Assembly: GCF_036588685.1 (NCBI RefSeq)
Contig: NC_086380.1
Span: forward strand, 53,965,144 to 54,029,143
Direction: 5' to 3'
Origin: Mytilus trossulus
Taxonomy: Eukaryota; Mollusca; Bivalvia; Mytilida; Mytilidae
DNA: 64,000 nt
The notes under the pieces were generated by a model that was not told the DNA's origin, searched no databases, and saw nothing but the letters and a program-made list of their open reading frames with translations. This document shows positions 24,490-36,900 of this stretch, in pieces; within the stretch, counting starts at the first letter, position 1; the number at the start of each line of letters is the position of its first letter. Position numbers and translations under genes: made by a program.

Positions 24490-25620
24490 GCAAACCCTTT
24501 AAATAAGATTGATTTCTGTTAATGTAATGTCCAGTGGCAAATGTTTCACGCTAAAAACATGATAACTAACAACAAAAGACTACCCCTCTTTTCTAAGATA
24601 ATAGCTATTGAGATGATACAACCCTGTTTATGAAAGTCTTTCCACTTATGTACCAAACATTATTATGATATGATAAGTAAGCACTATAATTCTGTGAAAA
24701 TACAGTTATTCTCATTAGGCCATACAAATATCCATAACCTGAGTGTAATAAGTTCAAAGGTTAATGAAGTGGAAGGCCCTATCATTTCTACTTTATATAA
24801 TTCACAATACTGGAACTTGTCTCTTCAGTTAAAAAGACCTGTTCAACAATTATTTCTGACAGAAACAGAATCTGACTGTTGCCAAAGTACAAACAAATCT
24901 CAACAATTATAACCAAATACAATTTACATTAAACGTTGTTATCATGATTATTTCAAATCATTTTTTTGGGCAAACATGAAAAAGAAGAGAAGGAAAACTA
25001 ATTATTTGTCCTGCATTTTATAATACTTTTCACATTTAAATTGGCATTTATACAAAATTTGTAGAAAAAAACTAGTCTATTTCCTTGATTGTTTATATTT
25101 ACTATTGTTCATGGCTATCTGATCATACCACACATTTCCCTTGGGATGACGTATTACTGTTGATATCAGATATGTCTTAAAATGACAATCTCAACACACA
25201 TACATGTATAAAAAAGAAAGTATAGGAAAAACAATATTTAAATAACAAACATTAAATAATTCAATGTTTAAATAAAGTCTTGATAATTCTTCTGGTAACA
25301 TAAATTCATGAACAATTTAAAAAAAAAAAAATATTGATCACAATTTAAAGTTCTCAGGGAAAAACGTTTGAAATCCATGGCAACAAACTGACACAAATTT
25401 TTAACTACCCAAACTCATCTATCAGAAGCAGGATAAACGATAAGCTGATAGTTCTTGCTGTACAGTAATAGGTCGTGGTATTTCCATGGCAACAGTCATT
25501 GAGTGCACCCACTTGAATATCTGCACTGCCACCTGTTAGTGACACAAAGTTTAAGCAGTAAAGTTATGATTCATATAGCTATGTTTGAAAGTTTTATACA
25601 CAACGCTGTCAATATAAGTC
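24490..25620. other. 3' flank of cofilin A, start of duplicated unit A
   Basis: Homology with unit B begins near caagcaaacc (24,487 / 44,216). The segment aligns with 44,220-45,385 with numerous substitutions and indels. Contains the probable 3' UTR of the - strand cofilin gene. No other gene seen. Confidence 0.7.
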
Positions 25621-27557
25621 CTAAATCTTTTTCAATTTAGCTTCAATATCTGCCTCATCTAAATCACCTAGGTCACTTGCTTGCACTTCTATTTTAATAG
25701 CTTGTAATTTCTTTTTTACGGCATCTTTACTGGATGCATATATCATTTTTTCTTTCATCGAAGCTTCATCTGGACTCCTGAAAACGAAGAAATCGGTTTA
25801 ATTAAAAACATAATTAGAGTTGTAAACATGTACTCTATAAAATAATAAAAAAAATAAGGGGGTAGACCTTAGTACAGGGAGATTACTCTTTAAATCAGTG
25901 ATGCGTATGTAAAAGTCAATTTCCATCAATGTATTTTAAATTTTTGCCTGAAACATGTTGGAAATAATTCATGTAACCTACATATAGCAGCCTATATATA
26001 TTTATTTATTGAAATTATAGACAAAAACATACATATTAGCTATCTCCTTGAACTGTAAGATGGAGAATAAGATGTGTTTGGTGAAAAAAAATCTATGTTT
26101 TTTTTTCTTTTTCCTTGTTTGAAAATGTAAAGTACATCCTGTCAGGCAATTTTAATGCTGAAGTATAATCATGACAATCAAAACAAATCAGTTCTGAAGT
26201 CAGCGAAATCATATTTTGTAATTCATCTACATGTACTATTGGATCGGTTACATTTGGTAAATGAGATTTTCATAAAAATCATGAAGGAATTATACTGAAA
26301 ATCAAGAACGACATAAACTCCTCCCTGGAGCTTCCCTATAGCAGTTTTGTTTCTCTCTTGGCCTATTGGGGTTACCTTATTTACAAAATCCTGATTGTTT
26401 TTCTAGAGTTCACACAAAACAGTCAGTCCAGGCAAATATGACCATTGCAGAGCCTATGTCATCACGTTTTTAATTTTTTTCAAATTCTTCCATCTATAAT
26501 GACATATTCCATGACTTTGAATGCATATGTAATGTTGATTTGAAAGAACAATGAATACTGTGCCCAATAAAACCAATGAAATTTCTCAAAAACTGATGGT
26601 TTGGAAAGTTGTATAGCTTATTATTGTGAGGGACTTTAAATTCAAGTGTACTGTTTTAAAATCAGTTGCTCTTGAAAAATATTATCCAATAGTGTCAATG
26701 ATGCCACGGAGAAGACAACCAAAAAAGGGGAACTGATTGTTTTGATGTATAATTCTATTGTGAATCAGTATGTGACACAATAATGAAATAAAATTCATTA
26801 TTAAGTTATAAAAAGAATGTACGCATTTAATGATGTATCTTGTCCCTTTGAAACATGTAAACATACATGTTATCACGGTGCTTTGATATTAAGAAAATCT
26901 TTAAATACAAGTGAAATTGTGTTTAATCTGTAGGACATATTCGTGTATAGAGAAGTAAAGGTACAAATATTGTTCTAGCCAAAGATCCGGTTGGACCCCC
27001 CCCCCTCCCAAAAAAAAAAATAAAAAAAAATATGAGGTTATCTAAGATATTATATACGTTTTCAGGTTGAGTGTATCATAAGACTTAATGACACAACATT
27101 TATTCTGTTTTTTTAGATATGATTTCTACATAATTTCTGTCGTCGCAAACTTCACGACACACGCTGGACTTCAAACCTGCAAACCGAAAATAAATGCCGG
27201 TTTTTCAGAAAAATGTGAGCTTTGTACATGGCTTTGTATTTGAGTAGGAACTTATTTTGAAGATAAGGGTAGTCGCATTACTCACCACGAAACAAGAATG
27301 ATTTTACTATGTTGTTGTCCATTTTCTGTGGTGTAGTTGTAATCGTATAAAACGTATCTTGGTTCTTTCGGCGGCAGAATTTTCTTTAGCTCTTCAAAGG
27401 GTAAGGTTCCGACTTCAAATTCATGTTCGGCCACTATTTGCCTCTTCTCTTCTTTATTTATTAACAGTACTAGAGCGTCTAATAAATGCTTTGTTTTCAG
27501 TTTGGTGTCGTATGTTTTTACAACGCCATCACACAGACCAACTCCTGACATAGCCAT
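25621..27557 (-). CDS. ADF/cofilin family actin-depolymerising protein, copy A, 142 aa
   Basis: Two coding exons, 27557-27286 and 25777-25621 (429 nt), with donor tcgtg|gtgagt and acceptor ttttcag, splitting Trp91. Family hallmarks: [10 protein letters not shown] (66-75), W91, [20 protein letters not shown] (92-111), then KKKL (112-115) and the long actin-binding helix to ~124. Cofilins bind and sever actin filaments in the cytoplasm. The ATG at 27557 is preceded by a pyrimidine-rich ctttttctttgaag that looks like a splice acceptor, so a 5' UTR exon, or one adding an upstream start, is likely; in other animals an intron sits right after the start codon. The N-terminus MAMSGVG places the usual phosphorylatable Ser3 at position 4 (or 2 from the second Met). 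Length fits invertebrate cofilins. Confidence 0.9.
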
Positions 27558-28225
27558 CTTCAAAGAAAAAGAAAATATAACTTATTTGATATAGGTAGTG
27601 AACTTTTAGCAAAATCTTACTTTGCAGAGGAAGAAGACTAATAGCTAATCCCCTCTACTATACTGTGAATAAATGTAGGACAACTAGAAATTGTTAAAAA
27701 TATTGCTGGACAACAAGGAAACTTAGACAACTAGTAAGAGTGTATAGACAGCTTATTAACAATCTGCATATGAAAAATGTGAAAAGAAAAACAATCATTC
27801 ATGAGGAGTGAATATTAAGTAACATGTGACATTATGCTGTTCATAATATCATCAGTTGTAATCAAATCAAATATACAGTAAAATCAACCTTAATAAATTG
27901 GAGTCTAGACATACAACATTTTTTTAATCTAAGAATACGACAGATGTTTTTTATTTTTTTTTTGTTCGGGGGGGGGGCGGGGGGGGGGATCTGAATCATA
28001 AGTTTGAAACGACCGTAAAGGTAAAAAAAAACTGACAGATTGTACAAAAAATTCTGAAGAGTCTTTCTGTCTCAATATCAATTTAAAATGCACTGAGATG
28101 ATCCAAAACCAAAGTAATTATAACATGTATAATAAGCTACCATAGTTTGAGTCTTTGTTACCAATCCAAAATTCAAGATGGCCCGCATCTGATTTAACAA
28201 AGTTTTACACAAGACTGACTAGACC
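27558..28225. other. 5' flank of cofilin A with G/C homopolymer tracts
   Basis: Should contain the promoter and any 5' UTR exon of cofilin A. A run of G with one C interruption at 27,969-27,989 could form a G-quadruplex. No specific promoter element is clear. Confidence 0.5.
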
Positions 28226-28628
28226 AGTTGCGGTTTCATGGGGGGAAGGGTGTGTGCAGGGGTTGGAACCACTTTTTTTTTTTTAAAGATCAATGCATTT
28301 GAATGAAGACTAACGGTTGGAACACCTCCCACTTTATATTAACTTCTTAAAAGAGCATATCTTGCATTGAAAACAAAATCGTGCACTTAAATATGATACT
28401 GTGAAGATCTTTGGCGCTATGCTTTAGTGTGTACGGTCTGCCAAACAGAGAAAATATGATATTGCATAGCATCAACCAATTCACTTCACCTGAGGGGAGG
28501 AAGAAAAAAAGGGGGGGGGGGGGTATTGTCGGAGTCGTTTTGAATTTTTCGCGTCCTACTATATGTCCCCATTCAAATGCATTTATTGTCAAAAAAGGGG
28601 GTTCCAACCCCCCGGAACCCTCGCCCTG
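28226..28628. mobile_element. hAT-like inverted-repeat MITE, copy A
   Basis: Left end cagttgcggtttcatgg, right end tcgccctg. The subterminal blocks gatcaatgcatttgaatg (left) and cattcaaatgcattt (right) are inverted copies of each other. Termini of the CAGTGGCGGATCC type are known from hAT elements. No 8-bp target duplication is legible. No transposase; internal frames are not genes. Confidence 0.65.
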
Positions 28629-29289
28629 ACTAATGTGTCCACACTTGTTTGTGAGACATGTACATTTCAATTTGATTTAATATGGAGCTAAAAAAATAAT
28701 AGTACTTAAATAATATCAAATGTTTTACCTTAATTAATGTTGAGTTACACGAAAGCTTTGATTCTCCTTTAATATGTCAGTCTACTTGATTTTTATCCAA
28801 TTTATAGCAAACATTTTGCTTTCTATTATTTTTGGTCACGGTTTTACTTTTTCCATATATGGGTAAATGAGTCTTTTTGTTGGCCATTTACTATGTTTTA
28901 CCTATTTTAGGCAATACCTATTTTTAAACACATGTTTAAAGTAAGAATTTCTCCTTACCTGTATTCTATTTTAATACTACTGACAACATTGTATGTATAT
29001 CATTGTATGTAAACAAAGATGTATCATATAATTGTTTTATCTTCGTCGTTTGAACTCATGTCTCATTGATTTCCTTAATTTTATAATGTTAGTCAGTAAA
29101 ATCATTTTAATAAATTTATGATTCCCGAAATCTCTACCCCATATTTGGAAAAGTTCCTTCATAATCTATAGTCAGTGTGAAGATATAGAACATTAAGTAA
29201 AAGCTGTTTTAAAAAGCTTGCAGTCTCATTTCTGATGAAAGTGGAAATTGTTTTCTCTTTGTTAAATCTGTTCGGAATAGCCTCCTATA
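28629..29289. other. Near-identical flank shared with 49,385-50,045
   Basis: No gene. From about 28,640 onward similarity to unit B becomes very high (roughly one or two differences per 60 bp), unlike the cofilin segment to the left. Confidence 0.75.
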
Positions 29290-30770
29290 TATATTTATAA
29301 CCAACATTGATCAAGGAATTATTCCAAAAGGATAATCTGAGGACGAAACTAAAGTCTTGTCTAAGGGTTTGAATTGTGTCCCTTCTCCCAGTAATATAGA
29401 AAATATGAAACTGGAAGATGACCTTGATAACTTTGCCAGAAACCCCGGAATCAAAGAATATTTTGGAAACAAGGATAAAGAGGCTGATAATGAGGAAGAC
29501 TCAGACACGTCTGACTCAGAGGAAGAAATCAGAATTACGCATTTTAAAAAGAAGAGTTCATCCATTCCAAAACCTAGTAAATCTGCTACACTGGAAGATG
29601 TTATCGACAAAATCAAATCGGATGTTGTTCATATAGCTAGCAACAATTACTCGTCTTTTTTTAACACCTCTCCTGACGAGAAAAAAAGCCATACAATTGC
29701 TGAGAAACCGAGTGATATTGTGATAAAACCAGCAGACAAGGGTAGTGCCGTTGTGACAATGGACAAAGCTAACTACATCGCGGAAGCAGTGCGTCAGCTC
29801 TCTGATGAGAGATTTTATAAGAAGCTAGACTATGACCCTACTTTCGAGTCTAGTTCCAAAATCAATACAGCGTAGCAAACCATGGGCGATGACGATCACA
29901 TAGATGAGGATACAATTGGTTATTTAAAAATCAGAGAATGCCAAGCCTGGTCGATTGTATCTTCTTCCCAAAATACACAACGTTAACAACCCTGGTAGAC
30001 CCATTGTATCCGCAAAAGGCCATCCGACTGAGAAAATCTCGGAATTCATCGATTTTCATTTAAGATCTCATGTAGAAAATCTTTCTTCCCACATTCAAGA
30101 CACTAGTGTACCAACATACCTCATGATGACGGCATACAATCTTGTAAGGAAATATGGGACTCTACTACTGAATGATTAGTCTAGCTGCTAACTCGGGTTC
30201 TGAAATGCAATAATTTCACCTTTAATGGTGATCATTACCTTCAAATAAACGGGACAGCGATGGGGACGAAAACCCTCCTTATTACTTTAGATGACACCTC
30301 ATTGTATACCAACATACCTCATGATGACGGCATACAATCTTGTAGGGAAGTATGGGACTCGCGCAATATTTTAGAACTCTGGTTCTAAAATGAAACAATT
30401 TCACCTTTAATGGTGATCATTACCTTCAAATAAACGGAACAGCGATGGGCACGAAAATGGCACCGTCTTATGTCAATATTTTCATGGGCAAATAAGAAAA
30501 ACAAATTATTTCAGCCTATTTATCCAAACATGAAATGGATTGAATCCCAACAAAAACTGGATTATTTCATCACCCTTGCAAACAACGCCCATCAATCAAT
30601 TAAACTTACGTATGAAATTTCCGACTTTAAAATATCTTTCTTAGATACATCCACATCTATAAAGGACGGTGTCATATCAACACACCTCTGGTGTACAAAT
30701 ATGTTTTACTGTGCTTATAAATGTTTACATTCCCTCGTTTATTACCCAATCAAAAAGAGGGAGTAAGGTA
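29290..30770 (+). pseudogene. Penelope-like retroelement (not Naiad), copy A, decayed
   Basis: Successive blocks in shifted frames: VLSKGLNCVPSPSNIENMK, an acidic Ser/Glu-rich segment, [80 protein letters not shown]. These are the N-terminal and finger/palm motifs of Penelope-type reverse transcriptases. The catalytic FIDD/YIDD segment is deleted, a block around the TNIPHDDG codons is partly duplicated (~30,110 and ~30,320), there is a stop at 29,873, and no C-terminal GIY-YIG endonuclease is seen. Copy B shares the deletion and duplication, so the element was dead before the segment duplicated. Confidence 0.85.
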
Positions 30771-30991
30771 TCTAAAAAAATGCTAAACCCCAATACACAT
30801 TATTAAGTCTACTCGTCGTTGTTTACAATCACTGGTGGCGGAATCTTTTGAGGTGTCAACCCTGTAGGATCTTCTATTATCTTATTTTTGCTGTGTTATT
30901 TCCTCTTTGGTGAATATCTCACTCTTCTATCTTTTCATTAAACATGTTAAATATGCACCGGTATTGTAAAGCGCAACCTCTTTCAGGAACT

Positions 30992-31439
30992 GGGGCAATA
31001 TGCGCAAATGTTTTTCCATAGGCCGTAATGGTAACGTTTTCTTCTGTTGCTCAGCCCATATCGTAAACTTGTATATGCATGATGGCTTGTTTTGAAGCTG
31101 AGGCATTTTTACATATGTGGTTAAATTTTCGGGGTACGAAGTGTGATTAATTTTCCCGTAATTTAGCAAACCCCGAGTATCCTTTTGCGATCTCGCTCCT
31201 CATGGTAAAAAATTTTAACACAATAAGTTCTTTGAAATTTTAATACTTTGAACACATTTCATAGCTCCATGGTTTTAACACATTTTTGCTGTGTTCCCTT
31301 ATTTTCTAAATTAACACCAATGTTTCAGCTCAGTCATTTGTTTATCATAGAAATGTGTCAAATATCACTACACAGAGATTTTTTGTTTACACGTGACTTT
31401 TGTGTTCCTCATTTCAAGGCGCATTAGGGGTATTGTCCC
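30992..31439. mobile_element. ~450-bp inverted-repeat transposon with 4-bp TSD, copy A
   Basis: Ends GGGGCAATATGCGC and GGGGTATTGTCCC, flanked by AACT on both sides (30,988-30,991 and 31,440-31,443). Module 0 has the uninterrupted aggaactattcat. No transposase inside, so non-autonomous. A 4-bp TSD fits several cut-and-paste superfamilies (for example Sola or Chapaev); I cannot decide. Confidence 0.88.
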
Positions 31440-31762
31440 AACTATTCATAAAAATCACGATTAATCAATAGGAATGTTAAATTTTAGTACTCCAACACCT
31501 CGAGCCTACTCACATGTCTTTTTGTGGTGTGCAATATACAGACCTTTTATTTTAGATTAACAAATTTCTATTTGTATAGTACAAGCACAAATACTCTTTG
31601 GTTTCTTATATTGCTAGTATATAATATTCATAAAAAACAAATCCAACTGTGACGTTATATCATAACTCTATTTATTAGGCATTTAAAACTAAAGAATACC
31701 TGTACATATATTGTATTTAACTGCATTGCAACAGCTAATGCAGATTTCCATCGGTTTTGAAA

Positions 31763-31931
31763 ACTAGATACCCAAATGATGATTGTGGCCAAGTTTGGTT
31801 AAATTTGGCCCAGCAGTTTCAGAGGAGAAGATTTTTGTAAAAGTTAACGACGCCGGACGCCGGACGACGGACGACGACGGACGCCAAGTGATGAGAAAAG
31901 CTCACTTGGCCCTTCGGGTCATGTGAGCTAA
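31763..31931 (+). mobile_element. 3' fragment of Helentron-like family H1
   Basis: Starts inside the H1 monomer (actagataccc) and runs through a GAC-rich stretch to the terminal hairpin and gtgagctaa. Module 0 lacks it. 5'-truncated relative to 34,813-37,102. Confidence 0.75.
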
Positions 31932-31954
31932 AAATCAATGGATAATTATGTACA

Positions 31955-32530
31955 ACGAATGTTTGCAGCACAGTGACACAGGAGGTTTACTCAACGAATG
32001 AGTATAGCACAGGAACCCATTAATTACACTCAAATAACTGTGTGCAGCACAGTAACTAACCAGAAATTACACTCAAATAACTGTGTGCAGCACAGTAACT
32101 AACCTAGGCAGTATACTCAAACGAATGTGTGTAGCACAGTAACCCAGAAATAACCCTCAAATAACTGTGTGTGTGAAGAGCAGAAAACCAGGAAGTATAC
32201 TCAAACGAATGTGTGAAGCACATTAACCCAGAAATTACTCAAATGACTGCATACAGCACAGTTACCCAGGAAGTATACTCAAACGAATGTGTGAAGCACA
32301 GTAACCCATAAATTACACTCAAATAACTGTGTGCAGCAGAGAAACCTAGAAGGTAAACTCAAATAACTGCGTGTACCAAAGAAACAAAGGAAATACACTC
32401 AAATAACTATATGCAGCACAGTTACCAAGGAGGTACACTTGAATGAATGTGGCAGCACAGTAGAACAGGAAGTACCCAAAGGACTGCATGCAGCACAGTA
32501 ACCATTGAAGTACATGTACACTCAAGCATT
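31955..32530. repeat. 40-bp minisatellite, ~14 copies (unit A)
   Basis: Same unit as 23,640-24,485. Nearly identical in order and variants to 52,708-53,285, as expected for the duplicated segment. Confidence 0.92.
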
Positions 32531-32564
32531 TTATAGACGACTATCCAGGTTTTTTTTTCACTTT

Positions 32565-32665
32565 AGAAGACCATATTACGGTCGACTATAATTGCAAACA
32601 TCCACTTCATTTGAACTACTCTGGATAGTTGTGTCATTAGCAATCATACTACATTTCATATTTTT
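32565..32665 (-). repeat. Inverted alpha-like fragment
   Basis: Contains ttagcaatcatactacattt, the degenerate reverse complement of the alpha start. Present also in unit B at about 53,320-53,420. Confidence 0.5.
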
Positions 32666-32674
32666 ATCAACACT

Positions 32675-33922
32675 TGAAGAGTGCACACGCTGAAATATGT
32701 CACCTTCTTTACTAATCTTTGATATTATATTGATAGTCCTAAATGTAAAGCTTTATAACATGTGTCACATAAACTTAACATTAACCAAGAAAACTAAACA
32801 TTGACCAATGAACCATAAAAATGAGGTCAAGGTCAGATTAACCATGCCAGACAGGCATGTAGTTTTCTCGTTTGAATTGTTTAAAATATCTGGGCCTTTT
32901 ATAGCTGTTTATGGTCTCTTGTTCACAGTGGTCTCAATGACAAACACACCACATCTTCTTTTTTATATGTACAGCTAAGAATTCTTTCATATAACAAATT
33001 TAGTTGACATATTGCTTATATTTAAAGGAAAACAGACCAAAACACAAAAAACTTAACACTGAGCAATGAACCGTGAAAATGAGGTCAAGGTCAAATAAAA
33101 CCTAAGCAACTGACATATAGATCATAAATATTTCAATACAACATGCAAATATAGTTGACCTATTGCATATAATATAAGAAAAAGAGACCAAAACTCAAAA
33201 ACTTATCTTTTGACCACTGAACCATGAAAATGAAGTCAAGGTCAGATGACACCTGATGGCTAGACATGTACACCTTACAATCATTCCATACATCAAATAT
33301 AGTACACCTATTGCATAAAGTATGAGAAAAATAGACCAAAACACATAAACTTACCTATAACCACTCAACCGTGAAAATGAGGTCAAGGTCAGATGACACC
33401 TACCAATTTTACATGTACACCTTACATACTAGACCTATTGCTTATAGTATCTGAGATATGGACTTGACCACCAAAACTTAACTTTGTTCACTGATACATG
33501 AAAGGAGGTCAATTGAATACTGTCTGACAGACATGAGGACCTTGCAAGAAATGCACATACCAAATGTAGTTAACCTATTACTTATAATAAAAGAGAATTT
33601 GACATCACAAAAAATCTTAACTTTTTTTTCAAGTAGTCACTGAACCATGAAAATGCGGTCAAGAACATTGGACATGTATGCGACTGAAACTTTGTCTTAT
33701 GAATTTGGCAATTCATATATGTAGATGGTGTCTTACTCATCATTTCTTCTGTTTAAAGTTTCTATCTAACAAACATTTTTGAAAGATATTACGGCAAAAT
33801 GTAAAACAAGAGTGCACATACTGAAATGTCTCATTTTCTTACTAACCATTGACTTTATGTTGATAGTCCCAAATATCATATAAAATGTAAAATGATCCAA
33901 GAAAATGAGGTCAAGGTCAAAA
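32675..33922 (+). repeat. Tandem-repeat element family H2, first stretch
   Basis: Starts aagagtgcacacgctgaaat and continues as ~148-bp units marked by accatgaaaatgaggtcaag (33,076, 33,227, 33,375). An inverted alpha copy is inserted at 32,868-32,980. A second H2 start (caagagtgcacatactgaaa) occurs at about 33,805 and is interrupted at 33,922 by an H3 element. No coding capacity. Confidence 0.75.
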
Positions 33923-36900
33923 CCAGATGCTCCGCAGGGCGTAGCTTTATACGACCGCAGAGGTTGAACCCTGAACGGTTGGGGCAAGTATGGACACAAC
34001 ATTCAAGCTGGATTCAGCTCTAAATTTGGATTGTGATTAAATAGTTGACACAGCTTAGGTTTCTGACACAGAATGAATGTGTTCTAATGAAATCAAAAAA
34101 TTTTGTTTTCTCTCAAAGCAATTCACTATGCTGTTGAATATTAATCCTCTCAAAAAAAATGTTTGAAGAAATTTTCTTTTTATTTATGAAATTTCAAATG
34201 AGAAAATTGAACCCAATTTTTTTAATCGCATCCCCCTTTCCCTTATTCCAAAACTAATCTCAATTAAAATTTCTAATGGAGTTTGCAACAATTACTACTC
34301 ATTTAAATACATCATAAAATATTAAGATGTAAAAAAAACTGCTTGTTATCACTGAATGGTAAAGATTATTTTAATTTATCAGTTGGTAGTAAAAAGTGAA
34401 TATACATTGTATATTGTATATATAACAAAGATTTAAGTTGATTCTGGACAAAGAAAGATAACTCAAAATAAAAAAAAATCTTACAATTAGATATTTCTTG
34501 CTTACTATTCTGGACAAAGAAAGATAACTCTAATTGAAAACAAAATTGCTATTTCACAATATTTTGCAATAAGATATTTCTTGCCATTGCGCAATACTGT
34601 GCAATTGGCTTGCTATTGCACAAAACTTAATATAATAATTTTAGATCCTGATTTGGACCAACTTGAAAACTGGGCCCATAATCAAAAATCTAAGTACATG
34701 TTTGGATTCAGCATATCAAAAACCCCAAGATTTCAATTTTTGTTAAAATCAAACTAAGTTTAATTTTGGACCCTTTGGACTTTAATGTAGACCAATTTGA
34801 AAACAAGACCAACTAGAGGCTCTAAAGAGCCTGTGTCGCTCACCTTGGTCTATGTGCATATTAAACAAAGGACACAAATGGATTCATGACAAAATTGTAT
34901 TTTGGTGATGGTGATGTGTTTGAAGTTCTTACTTTACTGAACGATTTTGCTCCTTACAATTATATCTATCATGAACTTTGCCCATTAGTAACAGAGAACT
35001 ATATTTGGTAAAAATTTACATAAATTTACCAAATTAATGAAAATTGTTAAAAATTGACTATAAAGGGCAATAACTCCTTAAGGGGTCAATTGACCATTTA
35101 GGTCTTGTTGACTTATTTGTAGATCTTACTTTGCTGAACATTATTGCTGTTTACAGTTTATCGCTATCTATAATAGTATTCAAGATAACCAAAAACGGCA
35201 AAATTTCTTTAAAAATTACCAATTGGAGGGCAGCAACCAAACAACCAGTTGTCCAATTCATCTGAAAAATTCAGGGCAGATAGATATTGACTTGATTAAC
35301 AATTTAACTTCTTGTCAGATTTGCTCTAGATGCTTTGGTTTCATAGTTATAAGCAAAAAACTGCATTTTACCCCTATGTTCTATTTTTAGCCGTGGCGGC
35401 CATCTTGGTTGAATGGCCAGGTCATCGGACACATTTTTCAAACTAGATACCCCAAAGATGATTGTGGCCTAGTAGTTTCAGTGGAGATTTTGTAAAAGAT
35501 TACTTAGATTTATGAAAAATGGTTAAAGATTGACTATAAAGGGCATTAACTCCTAAAGGGGTCAACTGACCATTTTGGTAATGTTGACTTATTTGTAGAT
35601 CTTACTTTGCTGAACATTATTGCTGTTTACAATTTATCTCTATCTATAATAATATTCAAGATAATAACCAAAAACAGCAAAATTTCCTCAAAATTACCAA
35701 TTCAGGGGCAGCAACCCAACAACCGATTGACCGATTCATCTGAAAATTTCAGGGCAGATAGTTCTTGACCTGATAAACATTTTTATCCCATGTCAGATTT
35801 CCTCAAAATGCTTTGGTTTTTGAGTTATAAGCCAAAAACTGCATTTTTACCCCTATGTTCTATTTTTAGCGGTGGCGGCCATCTTGGTTGGTTGACCAGG
35901 TCACGCCACACATTTTTTAAACTAGATACCCCAAAGATGATTGTGGCCAAGTTTGGATTAATTTGGCCAAGTAGTTTCAGAGGAGAAGATTTTTGTAAAA
36001 GATTACTTTAATTTACGAAAAATGGTTAAAAATTGACTATAAAGGGCAATAACTCCTAAACGGGTCAACTGACCATTTTGGTCATGTTGACTTATTTGTA
36101 GATCTTACTTTGCTGAACATTATTGCTGTTTACAGTTTATCTCTATCTATAATAATATTGAAGATAAAAACCAAAAACAGCAAAATTTCCTCAAAATTAC
36201 CAATTCAGGGGCAGCAACCCAACAACCGATTGACCGATTCATCTGAAAATTTTAGGGCAGATAGATCTTGACCTGATAAACATTTTTATCCCGTGTCAGA
36301 TTTCCTCAAAATGCTTTGGTTTTTGAGTTATAAGCCAAAAACTGCATTTTACCCTTTTGTTCTATTTTTAGCCGTGGCGGCCATCTTGGTTGGTTGACCA
36401 GGTCACGCCACACATTTTTTAAACTAGATACCCCAAAGATGATTGTGGCCAAGTTTGGATTAATTTGGCCAAGTAGTTTCAGAGGAGAAGATTTTTGTAA
36501 AAGATTACTTTAATTAACGAAAAATGGTTAAAAATTGACTATAAAGGGCAATAACTCCTAAACAGGTCAACTGACCATTTTGGTCATATTGACTTATTTG
36601 TAGATCTTACTTTGCTGAACATTATTGCTGTTTACAGTTTATCTCTAACTATAATAATATTCAAGATAATAACCAAAAACAGCAAAATTTCTTCAAAATT
36701 ACCAGTTCAGGGGCAGTAACCCAACAACCGATTGACCGATTCATCTGAAAATTTCAGGGCAGATAGATCTTGACCTGATAAACATTTTTATCCCATGTCA
36801 GATTTGCTCTAATTGCTTTGGTTTTTGAGTTATAAGCCAAAAACTGCATTTTACCCCTATGTTCTATTTTTAGCCGTGGCGGCCATCTTGGTTGGTTGAC

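Noticed and set aside
27969-28000. G-quadruplex regulating cofilin A
   Set aside because: The G tract is real, but it is absent from the equivalent site of copy B and nothing links it to a function.
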